A stretch of 64,000 bases of DNA from Desmonostoc vinosum HA7617-LM4 (lineage in GTDB: Bacteria > Cyanobacteriota > Cyanobacteriia > Cyanobacteriales > Nostocaceae), in NCBI GenBank assembly GCA_019359515.1, contig JAHHHC010000005.1, positions 1 to 64,000 of the forward strand, written 5' to 3'. Positions 24,823 through 35,721 of this stretch are shown here, piece by piece (position 1 is the stretch's first letter; each line of letters begins with the position of its first letter). A model generated the notes under the pieces. The model saw only the letters and a program-made list of their open reading frames with translations, was not told the origin of the DNA and made no database searches. Made by a program: the position numbers and the translations under genes.

Positions 24823-26241
24823 ATGCATAACCAGGGTAAAGACAAGTATCAGCAAGCCTTTGCAGATTTAGAACCAGTTTCATCTACCGATGGCAGTTTT
24901 ATAGGTTCAAGTCTGCAAGCACAGCAGCAAAGAGAGCATATGAGAACGAAAGTACTACTGGAATTAGAAAAAGTAAACCTGCGTTTGAAGTCTGCAAAGA
25001 CAAAGGTAACAATTCGAGAATCGAATGGCAGTTTGCAGTTACGTGCTACGTTACCAATTAAACTGGGAGATCAGGACAAAAACGGAACTGGCAGAAAGCA
25101 ATACAATCTCAGCTTGAATATTCCCGCTAACTTGGATGGATTAAAGACAGCTGAGGAAGAAGCTTATGAATTAGGCAAGTTAATCGCTCGTAAAACTTTT
25201 GAATGGAATGATAAATATTTAGGCAATGAAGCAAGTAAAAAAGATTTCAAAACTATAGGAGAACTACTTGATAAATTTGAAGATGAGTATTTTAAAACTC
25301 ATAAGCGGACAACAAAAAGCGAACATACTTTTTTTTATTATTTTTCCCGTACCCAGCGATATACTAATCCCAAAGATTTAGCAATTAAAGATAACTTCAT
25401 CAGTTCACTTGAACAAATAGATAAAGAATGGGCGAGATATAATGCAGCTAGAGCCATATCTGCATTTTGCTCAACATTCAACATCGAAATAGATTTATCT
25501 AAATATTCTAAAATGCCCGATCGCAATTCCCGCAACATCCCAACCGATGCAGAAATCATCACAGGGATTAGCAAATTTGCAGAATATTTAAATACCAGAG
25601 GCAATCAAGTAAATCAAGAGGTTAAAGATAGCTGGCAACTTTGGCGCTGGACATATGGAATGTTAGCAGTTTTTGGTTTACGTCCCAGGGAAATTTTTAT
25701 TCACCCTGATATTGATTGGTGGTTAAGTTCAGATAATATAGACATAACTTGGAGGGTGCATAAAGATTGTAAGACAGGGGAAAGACAAGCATTACCCTTA
25801 CATAAGCAATGGATTGAGGAGTTTGATTTAAAAAATCCTAAATATTTAGATATGTTGGCAACAGCGATTAGTAAAAAAGATAATACTAATCATGCAGAAA
25901 TCACAGCATTAACACAACGAGTTAGTTGGTGGTTTCGTAAAATCGGGTTAGATTTTAAGCCTTATGATTTACGCCACGCTTGGGCAATTCGAGCGCATAT
26001 TTTAGGTATACCAATCAAAGCAGCAGCAGATAACTTAGGTCATAGCGTGCAAGTTCACACGCAAACTTATCAGCGTTGGTTCTCACTTGATATGCGGAAA
26101 TTAGCAATGAATCAGGCGTTGAGTAAAAGGGATGAGATTGAGGTCATTAGAGAGGATAATGCTAGGTTGAAGATGGAGAATGAAAAATTAAAACTGGAGA
26201 TTGAAAAGTTAAAAATGGAGTTAGTTTATAAACAAAGCTAA
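24823..26241 (+). CDS. xisA: XisA-family site-specific tyrosine recombinase
   Basis: A 472-residue recombinase that excises the nifD element. Catalytic residues of the phage-integrase type are visible: R287 in FGLRPRE, R384-H385 in YDLRHAW, H407 in LGHS and Y416 in HTQTYQRWF. The position before LRH, usually His, is Tyr381. A Leu/Glu/Lys-rich coiled coil occupies residues 436-470. The gene lies 118 bp inside the nifK-proximal core site, the position known from Anabaena. Expression should be tightly limited to differentiating cells. Confidence 0.93.
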   Translation: MHNQGKDKYQQAFADLEPVSSTDGSFIGSSLQAQQQREHMRTKVLLELEKVNLRLKSAKTKVTIRESNGSLQLRATLPIKLGDQDKNGTGRKQYNLSLNIPANLDGLKTAEEEAYELGKLIARKTFEWNDKYLGNEASKKDFKTIGELLDKFEDEYFKTHKRTTKSEHTFFYYFSRTQRYTNPKDLAIKDNFISSLEQIDKEWARYNAARAISAFCSTFNIEIDLSKYSKMPDRNSRNIPTDAEIITGISKFAEYLNTRGNQVNQEVKDSWQLWRWTYGMLAVFGLRPREIFIHPDIDWWLSSDNIDITWRVHKDCKTGERQALPLHKQWIEEFDLKNPKYLDMLATAISKKDNTNHAEITALTQRVSWWFRKIGLDFKPYDLRHAWAIRAHILGIPIKAAADNLGHSVQVHTQTYQRWFSLDMRKLAMNQALSKRDEIEVIREDNARLKMENEKLKLEIEKLKMELVYKQS

Positions 26242-26247
26242 ATATAT

Positions 26248-26416
26248 TAGACTTCTTGTAAAAATACTTGAACCGTCAGAGACTCAAGTCTCTGCCTAAT
26301 AGCAAAAGTCCGTTGAAACGGACTAAAGATACTGTTATTAGTCGGTTGAAACCGACTAGAGTTATCAGCCAGAAAATAAATTTTCTGGCGAGTATCCGAC
26401 TTTTGCAAGAGGTCTA
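26248..26416. mobile_element. 169-bp MITE, copy 1
   Basis: Terminal inverted repeats of the type TAGACYTCTTGYAAAA, with nested internal hairpins (GTCCGTTGAAACGGAC, GTCGGTTGAAACCGAC, and AGAAAATAAATTTTCT). A second, inverted full copy lies at 34841-35009 and one solo end at 8643-8667. It has no coding capacity. Flanking TA bases suggest an IS630/Tc1-like mobiliser, which is not in the window. Confidence 0.8.
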
Positions 26417-26443
26417 TTGAAGAAGGCAGGAGGTTCAATTCAT

Positions 26444-27013
26444 TTACTCAAAAACAACGCCGCGATAAATTTCCGCCATCGGCAATTTAATACTAAGTGA
26501 ATCAAAGGAAATAGAGCTTTCTAAACCGTTAAACTCACTGAGCAACCAACCTTGAGCTTGCTTACTATAGCGTTCTACAAAAAGTTCATCCTGCTCCACT
26601 AATAAATATTCTCTAAAACTCGAAATTGAGCGATACATGCGAAATTTACTGAGTCGGTCGTAATCTGCGGTGGAAGGAGATAGGACTTCGACAATCAGCG
26701 TGGGATTCAAAACTTCATCTGAGCGTTCAGCGTTGAGTTGCGGTTCGCCGTCAAAAACCATCACGTCTGGATATACTCCACGTTTGTATTCGGGAATCCA
26801 CAGCCGTAAATCGCTGTTAATTGGCTCGAATTGAGCATCGCGTAGCAAAAACTTGAGAAAGGCAAAAATATTGCCACTGATGCGGCTGTGTTTGAGCGTT
26901 CCTCCAGGCATGGGTACAATTTCTCCGTCTCGATATTCGCTGCGTCCTTCTGCTTTTTCTTCAATCGCGCGATATTCATCCAAACTGTAGCTGCGCTTGA
27001 TGGTAGAAACCAT
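26444..27013 (-). CDS. Uma2-family (DUF820) putative endonuclease
   Basis: A 189-residue protein of the large cyanobacterial Uma2 family with a PD-(D/E)XK-like fold: the GVYPDVMVFDGEP and NPTLIVEVLSPSTADYDR segments contain the Asp and Glu-x-x motif expected of the active site. Its role in cells is not established. It lies within the nifD element, downstream of xisA in the opposite direction and adjacent to a MITE. It is distinct from the duplicated Uma2 genes at 54-55.6 kb. Confidence 0.82.
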   Translation of the reverse strand: MVSTIKRSYSLDEYRAIEEKAEGRSEYRDGEIVPMPGGTLKHSRISGNIFAFLKFLLRDAQFEPINSDLRLWIPEYKRGVYPDVMVFDGEPQLNAERSDEVLNPTLIVEVLSPSTADYDRLSKFRMYRSISSFREYLLVEQDELFVERYSKQAQGWLLSEFNGLESSISFDSLSIKLPMAEIYRGVVFE

Positions 27014-27198
27014 AGGTCGTACCCAATTTGACTGTAGGACAACAAAACTATTTTGTCACAGATTTGATTATGAGGCGATCTCTTGCACAGATACAGTAGA
27101 GGATACAGATTGATGTGTGCAATAACGCACCATCAAAGAAGAGTTTGGACGTTCTCCTCCTGTAGCGTGTATTGTCAAGCGTCAGGCAGCGTTTATAT

Positions 27199-29016
27199 CT
27201 AAAAGCTGTGACCTTTTTGTTGGAGAGGAATCTGAATAATAAACTCAGTTCCTTCGTGAGGAATTGAGTAACACTTTAGTTGACCTTGATGATTTTCTGT
27301 GACAATTTGATAACTGATAGACATCCCCATCCCAGTTCCTTTGCCAATCGGTTTAGTAGTAAAGAAAGGGTCGAATATGCGTTGCTGAAGATTTTCGGGA
27401 ATACCAATTCCATTATCGGCGATCGCAATTTCTACCCACGTTGCATTAACAACATTTGTACGAATTGTAATTTGATTGGGATGATCTTTAATAGCGTTGC
27501 GCTCTTCTAATGCATCAATGGCGTTCACCAGAATATTCATGAACACTTGGTTTAGCTGTCCAGCGTAACACTCTACTAAAGGCAGAATACCATAATTTTT
27601 GCTTACTTCTATTTCTGGTCGTTCTGATGTGGCTTTGAGGCGATGTTGCAGAATCATCAGGGTACTGTCGATACCTGCATGAATATCAACAGCTTTAAAT
27701 TCCGCTTCGTCTATACGAGAGAAATTGCGTAGCGACAACACAATTTGACGAATGCGTTCAGTCCCTGTTTTCATGGAAGACAACATTTTTGGTAAGTCTT
27801 CTTGCAAAAACTCCAAATCAAACTCTTTAACTGCTGTGACAATTTCAGGGGTATGATGCCAATCATGCTGCTGATGTAACTTGACAAACCCTAACAAATT
27901 TTGAGTATATTCTTGCACATAAACAAGGTTGCCATGAATGAAACTGACTGGATTATTAATTTCGTGCGCTACACCTGCAACCAACTGCCCTAAGCTTGAC
28001 ATTTTTTCTTTTTGAATTAGTTGTGCCTGCATAGTTTGGAGTTCTTTTAAAGTCTGCTGAAGTTCAACAGTTCGCTGTTCAACGCGATGTTCTAACTCAT
28101 TGTTAGCTTGCTCTAATTTGCTGGCCGAGTTACGATTTTCTTGCATAGCCGCCGATAAAATCAATGTTGCAACGGTCAACGCACTCATAAAAGATTGTAG
28201 TAAAAGTAAGGAAGTACCAACTGAGTCTTTGGCAAATGAACCAAATCCTCTAGATGTGCCAAAAATGGCAATGATGGCCATAACAATAATTAAAAGCGTG
28301 GTTTGCCACTGTTCTAAGCGAAAAGCAGCCCACAGCAACGGCAGAATCATCACATACTCTAATGGGTTATCGCTCCAAAAAGCTGTACACCCAATACTTA
28401 TTAACAGTACTGTAACTAGAATAAATTCGGTGGTTGATGTTCGTCGGAATTGCCTACCGATACAAAAGTGCTGAAACAACGTTAATAATGCTGGAGCAAT
28501 AATTAACATACTCACAACTGTACTGATATACCACCCCAACCAAAGTAGCCAAAAGTTGTCCCAAGTTGAAAAACCGATTACACACTGAGTTGTGATGCCA
28601 ACTAGGGCAGTAAAAGGTGTAAAGAGGAGAAGAAAAGCAATAAATTTAATTGTATCTTGGGTACGATTAAATGGATAAATTAACGGAATAAATCGAACCA
28701 CTAAGGCAGTAATAATTACCGGATCAATTGTATTAAGTAATGCAACTACAAAAGCAGCAGGTGTATCGAAAAAATACACTCGATTAGTAATAAAATCACA
28801 AAGTAGCAAGATAATCCAAAATCGCCGCCCAAACAATAACAGCGTTGTCAAAAACACGCCAGATGAAGGCCAAATCGCTGTCAAGCTATCTGGGAACGTA
28901 AATACTGTTGCTAACTTAGCCAAAGCAAAGTGAACGGGTAGCAGAATGAGAAACCCAATTAATAAAGTGCGATCGCACCAAAAACGGAATTTTAACCAAA
29001 CTTGTGTTGGGAACAT
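27199..29016 (-). CDS. MASE1-domain sensor histidine kinase
   Basis: A 605-residue membrane kinase. Residues 20-290 form the multi-pass MASE1 sensor (about eight hydrophobic segments, signature SLTAIWPSSGVFL), followed by a coiled coil (300-340), the phospho-acceptor H351 in [11 protein letters not shown], and the HATPase with N-box [16 protein letters not shown] and G-boxes DNGIGIP and GKGTGMGMS. The ligand is unknown. It is a paralogue of the hybrid kinase at 31143, facing away from it, with a Rieske oxidoreductase gene between. It is carried by the nifD element. Confidence 0.9.
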   Translation of the reverse strand: MFPTQVWLKFRFWCDRTLLIGFLILLPVHFALAKLATVFTFPDSLTAIWPSSGVFLTTLLLFGRRFWIILLLCDFITNRVYFFDTPAAFVVALLNTIDPVIITALVVRFIPLIYPFNRTQDTIKFIAFLLLFTPFTALVGITTQCVIGFSTWDNFWLLWLGWYISTVVSMLIIAPALLTLFQHFCIGRQFRRTSTTEFILVTVLLISIGCTAFWSDNPLEYVMILPLLWAAFRLEQWQTTLLIIVMAIIAIFGTSRGFGSFAKDSVGTSLLLLQSFMSALTVATLILSAAMQENRNSASKLEQANNELEHRVEQRTVELQQTLKELQTMQAQLIQKEKMSSLGQLVAGVAHEINNPVSFIHGNLVYVQEYTQNLLGFVKLHQQHDWHHTPEIVTAVKEFDLEFLQEDLPKMLSSMKTGTERIRQIVLSLRNFSRIDEAEFKAVDIHAGIDSTLMILQHRLKATSERPEIEVSKNYGILPLVECYAGQLNQVFMNILVNAIDALEERNAIKDHPNQITIRTNVVNATWVEIAIADNGIGIPENLQQRIFDPFFTTKPIGKGTGMGMSISYQIVTENHQGQLKCYSIPHEGTEFIIQIPLQQKGHSF

Positions 29017-29106
29017 TTATAATCTTAAAACTTGGTTTAAGTTTTGTCCTTGTTATAATTCCCACACGGAGTAATTTTTTAACGTTAAACAGATTTGGTA
29101 TAACTT

Positions 29107-30612
29107 CTAGCACTTCTTTAAATCTTTCACTGTCGGCCCGTGTAAAACTTCTCCATTGCAACTGAAACGCGAACCATGACAGGGACAATCCCAACTTTTT
29201 TCGCCACTGTTCCAAGCAACAACGCAACCCAAGTGAGGACAAACCGCAGAAACAGCGTGTATTTTTCCCGTTTCATCTCGATAAGCGGCTACCTTGTCAC
29301 CATCGACAGTCACTAGTTTTCCTTCACCTACTGCCACATCTGACAGAGATTGATTCAATCCCTTAAAGCGATCGCCTACCCAGTGACTACCAACTTCCAA
29401 GTTTTGCTTTATACCTTGTGGACTGATAAAAGGAGTGGCGCGAGTTGCATCGTATAAATCAGCTGCAGGATTTTCAATATCTAAAATTTTGTCTGCAAGT
29501 ATCATTCCTGATAGGGTTCCTTGAGTCATCCCCCAAAGACTAAACCCAGTTGCTATAAAGGTATGCTTGCTTAAAGGAGTTAATTTTCCTACATAGGGTA
29601 GCTTATCAAAAGATACAAAATCCTGGGTAGACCAACGATAGTCAATGGATTCAACATCAAAGCGAGAACGAGCGTAATTTTCTAAATCTAGATATTTTTC
29701 TTCAGTATTTTCCACAGTTCCCACTTGATGACCGCCGCCACCAATCAGTAGCAATAAACCATCCTTGTCAGGAGTAGTACGAATAGAGTAATATTTTTCT
29801 CCTGTGCCTATGTACATCCCCACAGGTGCTTGACGCTCTGCAATCCGCGCACCAATGATATAAGAACGTTTAGGGTAAGTTTTAGCAAAGAATAATCCCT
29901 CATCAGTAATGGGGATATTGGTTGTAACTATGACATCTTTCGCTTGGATAACTCCCTCGTTGGTAATGACTTGGCAAAGCTCATTTTCCTCTACTTTCAC
30001 TACTCTTGTCTTTTCAAATACGTAACTTCCATCACCAGGAATCTGCTTAATTAGGTGTAACAGATATTTGCGAGAATGAAATTGTGCTTGGTTGTCAAAC
30101 TTAACAGCACCAGCAATTGGGAAAGGTAGGGAAGTTTCAAGAACAAATGTGGCGGGTAGTCCTAGTTTTAGTGCTGCTTCTACCTCTTTTTCAATATCTT
30201 TAAGATTATTTGGGGTTTCTGCAAAAGTATAGGAACTTTGGCGACTAAAGTCACAGTCAATTTGTTCTTCGGTAACAGTTTTAGCAATAAATTCTAGTGC
30301 TGCTTGGTTTGACTTTGCATATGTGCGTGCTTTTTCTTCACCATGATTTTTAATCAACTCTGCATAAATCAATTGGTGAAGTGAGGTAACTTTGGCTGTA
30401 GTATGACCGCTAACACCATTAGATATCTGTTGCGATTCAATTACCGCAACGGTTTTACCAGCTCGTTTAAGTAATGTTGCAGCAGTGATTCCCGCAATCC
30501 CTGCACCGACAATTGCAACATCTACAGATAAATTATTGCTCAGTGGTGGAAAATTAGCTGTGGGGGTCGAATCAATCCAGTAAGAAATGTGTTTTCCTGA
30601 TAAATTAGACAT
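29107..30612 (-). CDS. FAD-dependent oxidoreductase with C-terminal Rieske domain
   Basis: A 501-residue two-domain flavoprotein. The N-terminal DAO-type FAD domain has the Rossmann motif VDVAIVGAGIAGITAATLL. The C-terminal 80 residues are a Rieske [2Fe-2S] domain with CPHLGC and CPCHGSRF (two Cys and two His ligands). Similar proteins resemble YhfW of Bacillus; the substrate is unknown. It is the first gene of a minus-strand pair with the MASE1 kinase (gap about 90 bp), divergent from the hybrid kinase. It is nifD-element cargo. Confidence 0.88.
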   Translation of the reverse strand: MSNLSGKHISYWIDSTPTANFPPLSNNLSVDVAIVGAGIAGITAATLLKRAGKTVAVIESQQISNGVSGHTTAKVTSLHQLIYAELIKNHGEEKARTYAKSNQAALEFIAKTVTEEQIDCDFSRQSSYTFAETPNNLKDIEKEVEAALKLGLPATFVLETSLPFPIAGAVKFDNQAQFHSRKYLLHLIKQIPGDGSYVFEKTRVVKVEENELCQVITNEGVIQAKDVIVTTNIPITDEGLFFAKTYPKRSYIIGARIAERQAPVGMYIGTGEKYYSIRTTPDKDGLLLLIGGGGHQVGTVENTEEKYLDLENYARSRFDVESIDYRWSTQDFVSFDKLPYVGKLTPLSKHTFIATGFSLWGMTQGTLSGMILADKILDIENPAADLYDATRATPFISPQGIKQNLEVGSHWVGDRFKGLNQSLSDVAVGEGKLVTVDGDKVAAYRDETGKIHAVSAVCPHLGCVVAWNSGEKSWDCPCHGSRFSCNGEVLHGPTVKDLKKC

Positions 30613-31142
30613 GTTTCTAAATAATGTGGGATCAATGGAGTACTTTAACGACAGGATTAGTCTGAAATCACAAAACTTAAAAAGTTAGTTTTACCTACTG
30701 AATTGTTTTTAACTAATCGCTATTTTGTTTGTTAGATTATTGTTTACATCAATAATCCTTAAATTCAAATTAAACGTTTCAATATCTAAAATAAAACTAT
30801 CTTAAGGATAGGTTCTATTGGCAAATAGTCAGATGGATATTATTCCTAAGGTATAGAGCAACAATAATAAGCAGGGAAAGTAAAAAAAGTGATTTGTATC
30901 AATAATTTCGTGAAATGGTATTAGGTGTACGGAGGAAACCTCTGCACCCTGCGGGAAGCCGCAAAAGCGTCTACAAATCGGCGGCAGTTGCTACAACGGG
31001 GCAACCCCCAAGACCACACTCGCTCTGCAACACGCTGGTTTTTTTGTGGTTCGTTCCAATCACAGGTATCAGTGATAACCCACAAAAGATTATGGGTATT
31101 TTAGAGATGTGCAAGCCTAAAATCTACTTGATCTCTAACTCA
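30613..31142. other. Divergent spacer upstream of the hybrid kinase
   Basis: The first 300 bp are AT-rich and should hold promoters for the oxidoreductase and the kinase. From 30927 to about 31045 there is a G/C-rich module (GGAGGAAACCTC, then CTACAACGGGGCAACCCCC) of the kind scattered as an intergenic repeat elsewhere. It stays open in the kinase frame but is unlikely to be coding. Confidence 0.5.
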
Positions 31143-33527
31143 ATGGTATTACGTAATTTAAACAGCTATATTGTACTAGCAATTAAATCTTCTTTTTCGC
31201 AGCCTCGGCAACTGATTGTTATTACTCCAATTTTGGCGATCGCTCACTATGCGCTAGCTACGCTTGCTCAGGCTGTATCGTTTGAAAATTCAGCCTCAGC
31301 GATTTGGCCTTCGTCAGGTTTTTTTCTGGCAATGGTTTTGTTATTGGGTTATCGCATCATACCTTCTATTTTCTTGAGTGCATTGCTCGTAAATTCGTTG
31401 CTATTTTATAAAGATTTTCCCACTATTATTAGTATCTCTGTCGTCAATTGCATTGAGCCACTGGCAACAGCATGGCTGATCAATCAATTTATTAAAACGC
31501 ACGATTTACTTGAGCGATCGCTAAATGTTTTTAAATTTATCATTGTGATTTTAACTAGTGCAGCAGTAAACACTTGCTTTGCTGTAGCAATTTTATGTTT
31601 AACTAGCAGTCTACCTTGGAAACTTTATGGTGCAGTTTGGCAAACTTGGTCGCTGAGTGTTGTTACAGGCGGCTTGCTGATTGCACCTATGATATTGACA
31701 TGGGCAACGCAATCTTGGCAAACTGTACGATTCAATGCACAGTTAATTACAGAGTTTGCTGTCATTGTCATTTTGCTGGCGATAATTAGCAAGGCCGCTT
31801 TTTGGGGCAACAATCCTGTGGAATATATGATGGTTCCACTGTTGCTCTGGTCTGCTTTTCGATTTAGAACAACAGAGTCCACGCTGTTAGTTGTGATTGT
31901 TTCTGCGATCGCTGTTTTAGGTACATCTCGCAATTTGGGTTCATTCGCTAAATCTTCGGTGAATGAATCTTTGATGTTACTGCAATCTTTTATGTGCGTT
32001 ATTGCCCTCACTACCTATTTACTAACATCAGTTCTCAATGAGAACCGCAAAGCAGCGCTAAAACTAGAGCAACGAGTCGAAGAACGTACCATAGAACTAA
32101 AAATTGCCAAAGAAGTTGCTGACAATGCCAATCAGGCAAAAAGTGAATTCTTAGCAAACATGAGTCATGAACTACGAACACCCCTCAACGGGATTTTGGG
32201 ATATGCACAAATCCTTAGCCGTTCCAAAGCTTTACCTGAAAAAGAACGTCACGGTGTTGGCATTATTCATCAATGTGGTTCGCATTTGTTGACTCTAATT
32301 AACGACGTACTAGACTTGTCTAAAATTGAAGCCCGAAAACTAGAACTGACTGCCAATGCACTACATTTACCGGCATTTTTGCAAGGGGTAGTGGAAATCT
32401 GTCGCATTCGAGCCGAACAAAAAGGTATTGATTTTGTTTATCAACCCGATCCCATGTTGCCTGAAGGTGTTATTACCGATGAAAAGCGGCTGCGTCAGGT
32501 TTTAATCAACTTATTGGGAAATGGCATTAAATTTACTGATAAAGGATCTGTCACCCTGGAAGTTACCGTTCAGGAAACTACTTTTGATAGTAACTATCGA
32601 CGCCTCAAATTTCAAATTGTGGATACCGGAATTGGCATTGAACCAGAGCAAATCAATAAAATTTTTCAGGCATTTGAACAAGTGGGCGATCAAAAACGCC
32701 AAGCAGAAGGCACAGGTTTAGGACTAGCTATCAGTCAAAAGATTGTACAACTGATGGGCGGACAAATCCAAGTCAAAAGTCAACCAAATATCGGTAGTAA
32801 TTTCTACTTTGAATTCGATTTAGCGATCGCAACTGATTGGGTAAAACAAACTGTCAACAGCACAGGTAAACAAATTATTGGCTATGAAGGGCGATCGCGC
32901 CACATTTTAGTAATAGATGATCGTTGGGAAAACCGCGCTGTTTTGGTCAACCTACTAGAACCCCTCGGTTTCACCTTTACTGAAGCAGAAAATGGGCATG
33001 ATGGCATAGAAAAAATGCGTCAAATTCAACCTGATCTCGTAATTACTGACCTCGCCATGCCCGTCATGGATGGCTTTCAAATGCTCAAACAAGTACGTTT
33101 TGCCGAAGATTTGCAGCACCTAATAATCCTAGTTTCTTCGGCATCTGTAGCACAAATCGATCAACAAATGGCGTTAGATGCAGGTGGTAATGACTTTCTT
33201 ACCAAGCCAGTAGAAGCTTGTGAATTGTTCCGTCTACTAGAATGCCATTTAGAACTGAAATGGAAATACGAAACTACTATTGTTGAAGACGCACCTCAAA
33301 CAAACGAACTAGTTTTTCCACCATCAGCCGAACTCGAAAAATTAATGGTACTGGCACAACAAGCTAACCTCAAGCGGCTACGCGAACAAATAGAAAATCT
33401 GGTGCAAGCCGATCCTTGTTTGACTGCCTTTGCTACACCAATTCTTCAGTTAGCCAAACAATTCAAAGCTGAGGAAATTGAAGAGTTATTAAAACAACAT
33501 CTGACACAGGAGAAAAGTCATGTTTAG
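31143..33527 (+). CDS. MASE1-domain hybrid histidine kinase with receiver
   Basis: A protein of 794 residues from the start chosen here. MASE1 membrane sensor (signature [13 protein letters not shown]), coiled coil, HisKA with [15 protein letters not shown], HATPase with [14 protein letters not shown] and GTGLGLAIS, then a receiver domain with [15 protein letters not shown] as phospho-acceptor. ATG 31143 is chosen by alignment with the paralogue at 27199; ATG 31092 is possible, and the frame remains open to 30915 through repeat sequence. The next gene overlaps its stop by 8 nt, so the two kinases are co-translated and likely form a phosphorelay. nifD-element cargo. Confidence 0.88.
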   Translation: MVLRNLNSYIVLAIKSSFSQPRQLIVITPILAIAHYALATLAQAVSFENSASAIWPSSGFFLAMVLLLGYRIIPSIFLSALLVNSLLFYKDFPTIISISVVNCIEPLATAWLINQFIKTHDLLERSLNVFKFIIVILTSAAVNTCFAVAILCLTSSLPWKLYGAVWQTWSLSVVTGGLLIAPMILTWATQSWQTVRFNAQLITEFAVIVILLAIISKAAFWGNNPVEYMMVPLLLWSAFRFRTTESTLLVVIVSAIAVLGTSRNLGSFAKSSVNESLMLLQSFMCVIALTTYLLTSVLNENRKAALKLEQRVEERTIELKIAKEVADNANQAKSEFLANMSHELRTPLNGILGYAQILSRSKALPEKERHGVGIIHQCGSHLLTLINDVLDLSKIEARKLELTANALHLPAFLQGVVEICRIRAEQKGIDFVYQPDPMLPEGVITDEKRLRQVLINLLGNGIKFTDKGSVTLEVTVQETTFDSNYRRLKFQIVDTGIGIEPEQINKIFQAFEQVGDQKRQAEGTGLGLAISQKIVQLMGGQIQVKSQPNIGSNFYFEFDLAIATDWVKQTVNSTGKQIIGYEGRSRHILVIDDRWENRAVLVNLLEPLGFTFTEAENGHDGIEKMRQIQPDLVITDLAMPVMDGFQMLKQVRFAEDLQHLIILVSSASVAQIDQQMALDAGGNDFLTKPVEACELFRLLECHLELKWKYETTIVEDAPQTNELVFPPSAELEKLMVLAQQANLKRLREQIENLVQADPCLTAFATPILQLAKQFKAEEIEELLKQHLTQEKSHV

Positions 33528-34809
33528 TTCTGCAAAAATCCTAGTAGTTGATGATACTCCTGCTAACTTGGAAGTTATCTGTGAAACTTTAGGTGATGCA
33601 GGCTATGAAGTGATCACAGCCATTGATGGCGATCGCGCTCTCAAACGAGTTCAAACTCACCCACCAGACTTAATTTTGCTCGATGTGCAAATGCCGGGAA
33701 TCGACGGTTTTGAAACCTGTCAACAGCTCAAAGCAAATCCCGCAACAGCAAATATTCCGGTAATTTTTATGACAGCATTATCTGACACTGACAGCAAAGT
33801 CAAGGGTTTTGATTTGGGTGCAGTGGACTATGTGACTAAGCCCTTTCAAGAAAAGGAAATGCTAGCACGGGTGAAAACGCAACTGCAACTATGGCAATTA
33901 ACTAAAAACCTAGAACAAAATATTGCCGAACGAACTGCCGAATTAAAAACCGCCCTCGATCAACTGCATAACTCACAATTCCAACTGATTCAAAGCGAAA
34001 AAATGTCGGCTTTAGGAAATTTAGTTGCAGGGGTAGCCCACGAAATTAATAATCCCATCGGCTTCATTGCCAGCAATTTGCAACCCGCACAAGAATACAT
34101 TAAAGACTTGTTCTACCTGATTACACTTTACCAACAAGAACTACCTCATCCAAGTGCAACTCTACAAGCAGCAATTGAAGAAATAGATTTGACATATGTG
34201 CAAGTAGACTTACTAAAATTGCTCACCTCAATGCAAGAAGGCGTGAAGCGCATTTGTCATATTAGCAACAGCTTGAGAACTTTCTCCCGTGCCGATAGCG
34301 ATCGCCCGATTCTTTTTAACATTCACGAAGGTATCGACAGCACGCTGATGATTCTTCAGCATCGTCTCAAAGCTAACGAGTGTAGATCTGTAATTCAAGT
34401 GATTAAACAATACGGCGAGATTCCTCAAATTGAATGCTATGTAGGTCAACTCAATCAAGTATTTATGAATATCCTAGCTAATGCGATCGATGCTTTAGAA
34501 GAAGTAACTCAAAAACACAGTTTAGAAAATACGAAAAATTATCAAATTACTATTTCTACTCAGTTAATTGATAAACCTCAAATGGTAGAGTTGCGAATTA
34601 AAGATAATGGCATTGGCATGTTAGAAGAAATCAAACAGAGAGTTTTTGACCGCTTATTCACGACAAAAGAAGTTGGGAAAGGAACAGGATTAGGATTAGC
34701 GATCGCCTATCAAATCGTCTGCCAAAAGCACAATGGTTTGCTCTTAGTTAATTCTACTATTGGTCAAGGGACTGAATTTATCATCAAATTACCACTAAAA
34801 TTAAACTAA
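33520..34809 (+). CDS. Receiver-histidine kinase (response regulator with kinase output)
   Basis: A 429-residue soluble protein. The N-terminal receiver (1-120) has D55 in [10 protein letters not shown] and a late Lys in TKPF. A linker coiled coil leads to H174 in [11 protein letters not shown], then an HATPase with [16 protein letters not shown] and [11 protein letters not shown]. Its kinase half is close to that of the MASE1 kinase at 27199. Its start overlaps the hybrid kinase by 8 nt, indicating a linked two-step relay. No DNA-binding output is present in this group, so the final target is elsewhere. nifD-element cargo. Confidence 0.9.
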   Translation: MFSSAKILVVDDTPANLEVICETLGDAGYEVITAIDGDRALKRVQTHPPDLILLDVQMPGIDGFETCQQLKANPATANIPVIFMTALSDTDSKVKGFDLGAVDYVTKPFQEKEMLARVKTQLQLWQLTKNLEQNIAERTAELKTALDQLHNSQFQLIQSEKMSALGNLVAGVAHEINNPIGFIASNLQPAQEYIKDLFYLITLYQQELPHPSATLQAAIEEIDLTYVQVDLLKLLTSMQEGVKRICHISNSLRTFSRADSDRPILFNIHEGIDSTLMILQHRLKANECRSVIQVIKQYGEIPQIECYVGQLNQVFMNILANAIDALEEVTQKHSLENTKNYQITISTQLIDKPQMVELRIKDNGIGMLEEIKQRVFDRLFTTKEVGKGTGLGLAIAYQIVCQKHNGLLLVNSTIGQGTEFIIKLPLKLN

Positions 34810-34840
34810 TAGATTGATTTGTAGTTAGACTTAAACTAAT

Positions 34841-35009
34841 TAGACCTCTTGCAAAAGTCGGATACTCGCCAGAAAATAAATTTTCTGGCTGATAACTCAA
34901 GTCGGTTTCAACCGACTAATAACAGTATTTTTAGTCCGTTTCAACGGACTTTTGCTATTAGGCAGAGACTTGAGTCTCTGACGGTTCAAGTATTTTTGCA
35001 AGAAGTCTA
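34841..35009. mobile_element. 169-bp MITE, copy 2 (inverted)
   Basis: Inverted copy of 26248-26416, of the same length and nearly identical. The pair flanks the entire Uma2-kinase-oxidoreductase-kinase block of the nifD element (26.4-34.8 kb). Confidence 0.8.
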
Positions 35010-35063
35010 TTGTCTTTAGCCTACGGCATAACACACCCTACGTTTATTACTTTTACGTTTCTT

Positions 35064-35236
35064 AGAGGTTGTTTGAAAAGTCTAAATTAATACTAAAATA
35101 GGCGATTAGAAATCGCGACTATACAGACAAAACCCACCTCCGTGGGTTTCAAGAACTCGATTTTCCGTGTTTTCCACAGAGGTGGACTTCGCTTGTGTAG
35201 TAGCGAATTATTATATTCGCTTTTCAAACATCCTCT
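35064..35236. mobile_element. 173-bp MITE of a second family
   Basis: Terminal inverted repeats AGAGGTTGTTTGAAAAG (35064-35080) and CTTTTCAAACATCCTCT (35220-35236), 17 bp with one mismatch, with internal hairpin AACCCAC/GTGGGTT near 35115-35140. No coding capacity. Confidence 0.7.
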
Positions 35237-35320
35237 TAATGTAGCTTGAAATATTAACACCGCAGTCTGCGATGTAGTGCGTTGCTCTAAGCAATAATGC
35301 ATTAACCAACTGATTTCAAA

Positions 35321-35540
35321 CTCCTAAATCAAGTTTTGAACTCCTAAATCAAGTTTTGAATTCCTAAATCAAGTTTTGAACTCCTAAATCAAGTCTTGAA
35401 CTCCTAAATCAAGTTTTGAACTCCTAAATCAAGTCTTGAACTCCTAAATCAAGTCTTGAATTCCTAAATCAAGTCTTGAATTCCTAAATCAAGTTTTGAA
35501 TTCCTAAATCAAGTTTTGAATTCCTAAATCAAGTTTTGAA
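35321..35540. repeat. Tandem repeat, 11 units of 20 bp
   Basis: Eleven contiguous units of YTCCTAAATCAAGTYTTGAA with C/T variation at two positions and no spacers, so it is not a CRISPR array. It lies upstream of the hypothetical gene at 35722, inside the nifD element. From 35541 to 35721 there is only the presumed promoter of that gene. Confidence 0.95.
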
Positions 35541-35721
35541 CAACAAAATATATACAGTAAATATACTCATATTTATCCTGTCTACTAATGCTTCAGAAGT
35601 TCTGTAGCTTTACCGTAGTTGGTGCATCAGTTAATTAAGTATATTATTAGTATATAAAGAACTCAGTACCAAACACTATCAAAGTTCTCTATATTAAATT
35701 AATCCAAAAAGGGGAAAGTAT

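Noticed and set aside
30915-31142. Long N-terminal extension of the hybrid kinase
   Set aside because: It covers a G/C-rich intergenic module and has no counterpart in the paralogous MASE1 kinase at 27199.
35321-35540. Regular 20-bp repeats as a possible CRISPR array
   Set aside because: The units are directly adjacent with no spacers between them and no cas genes are in the window.
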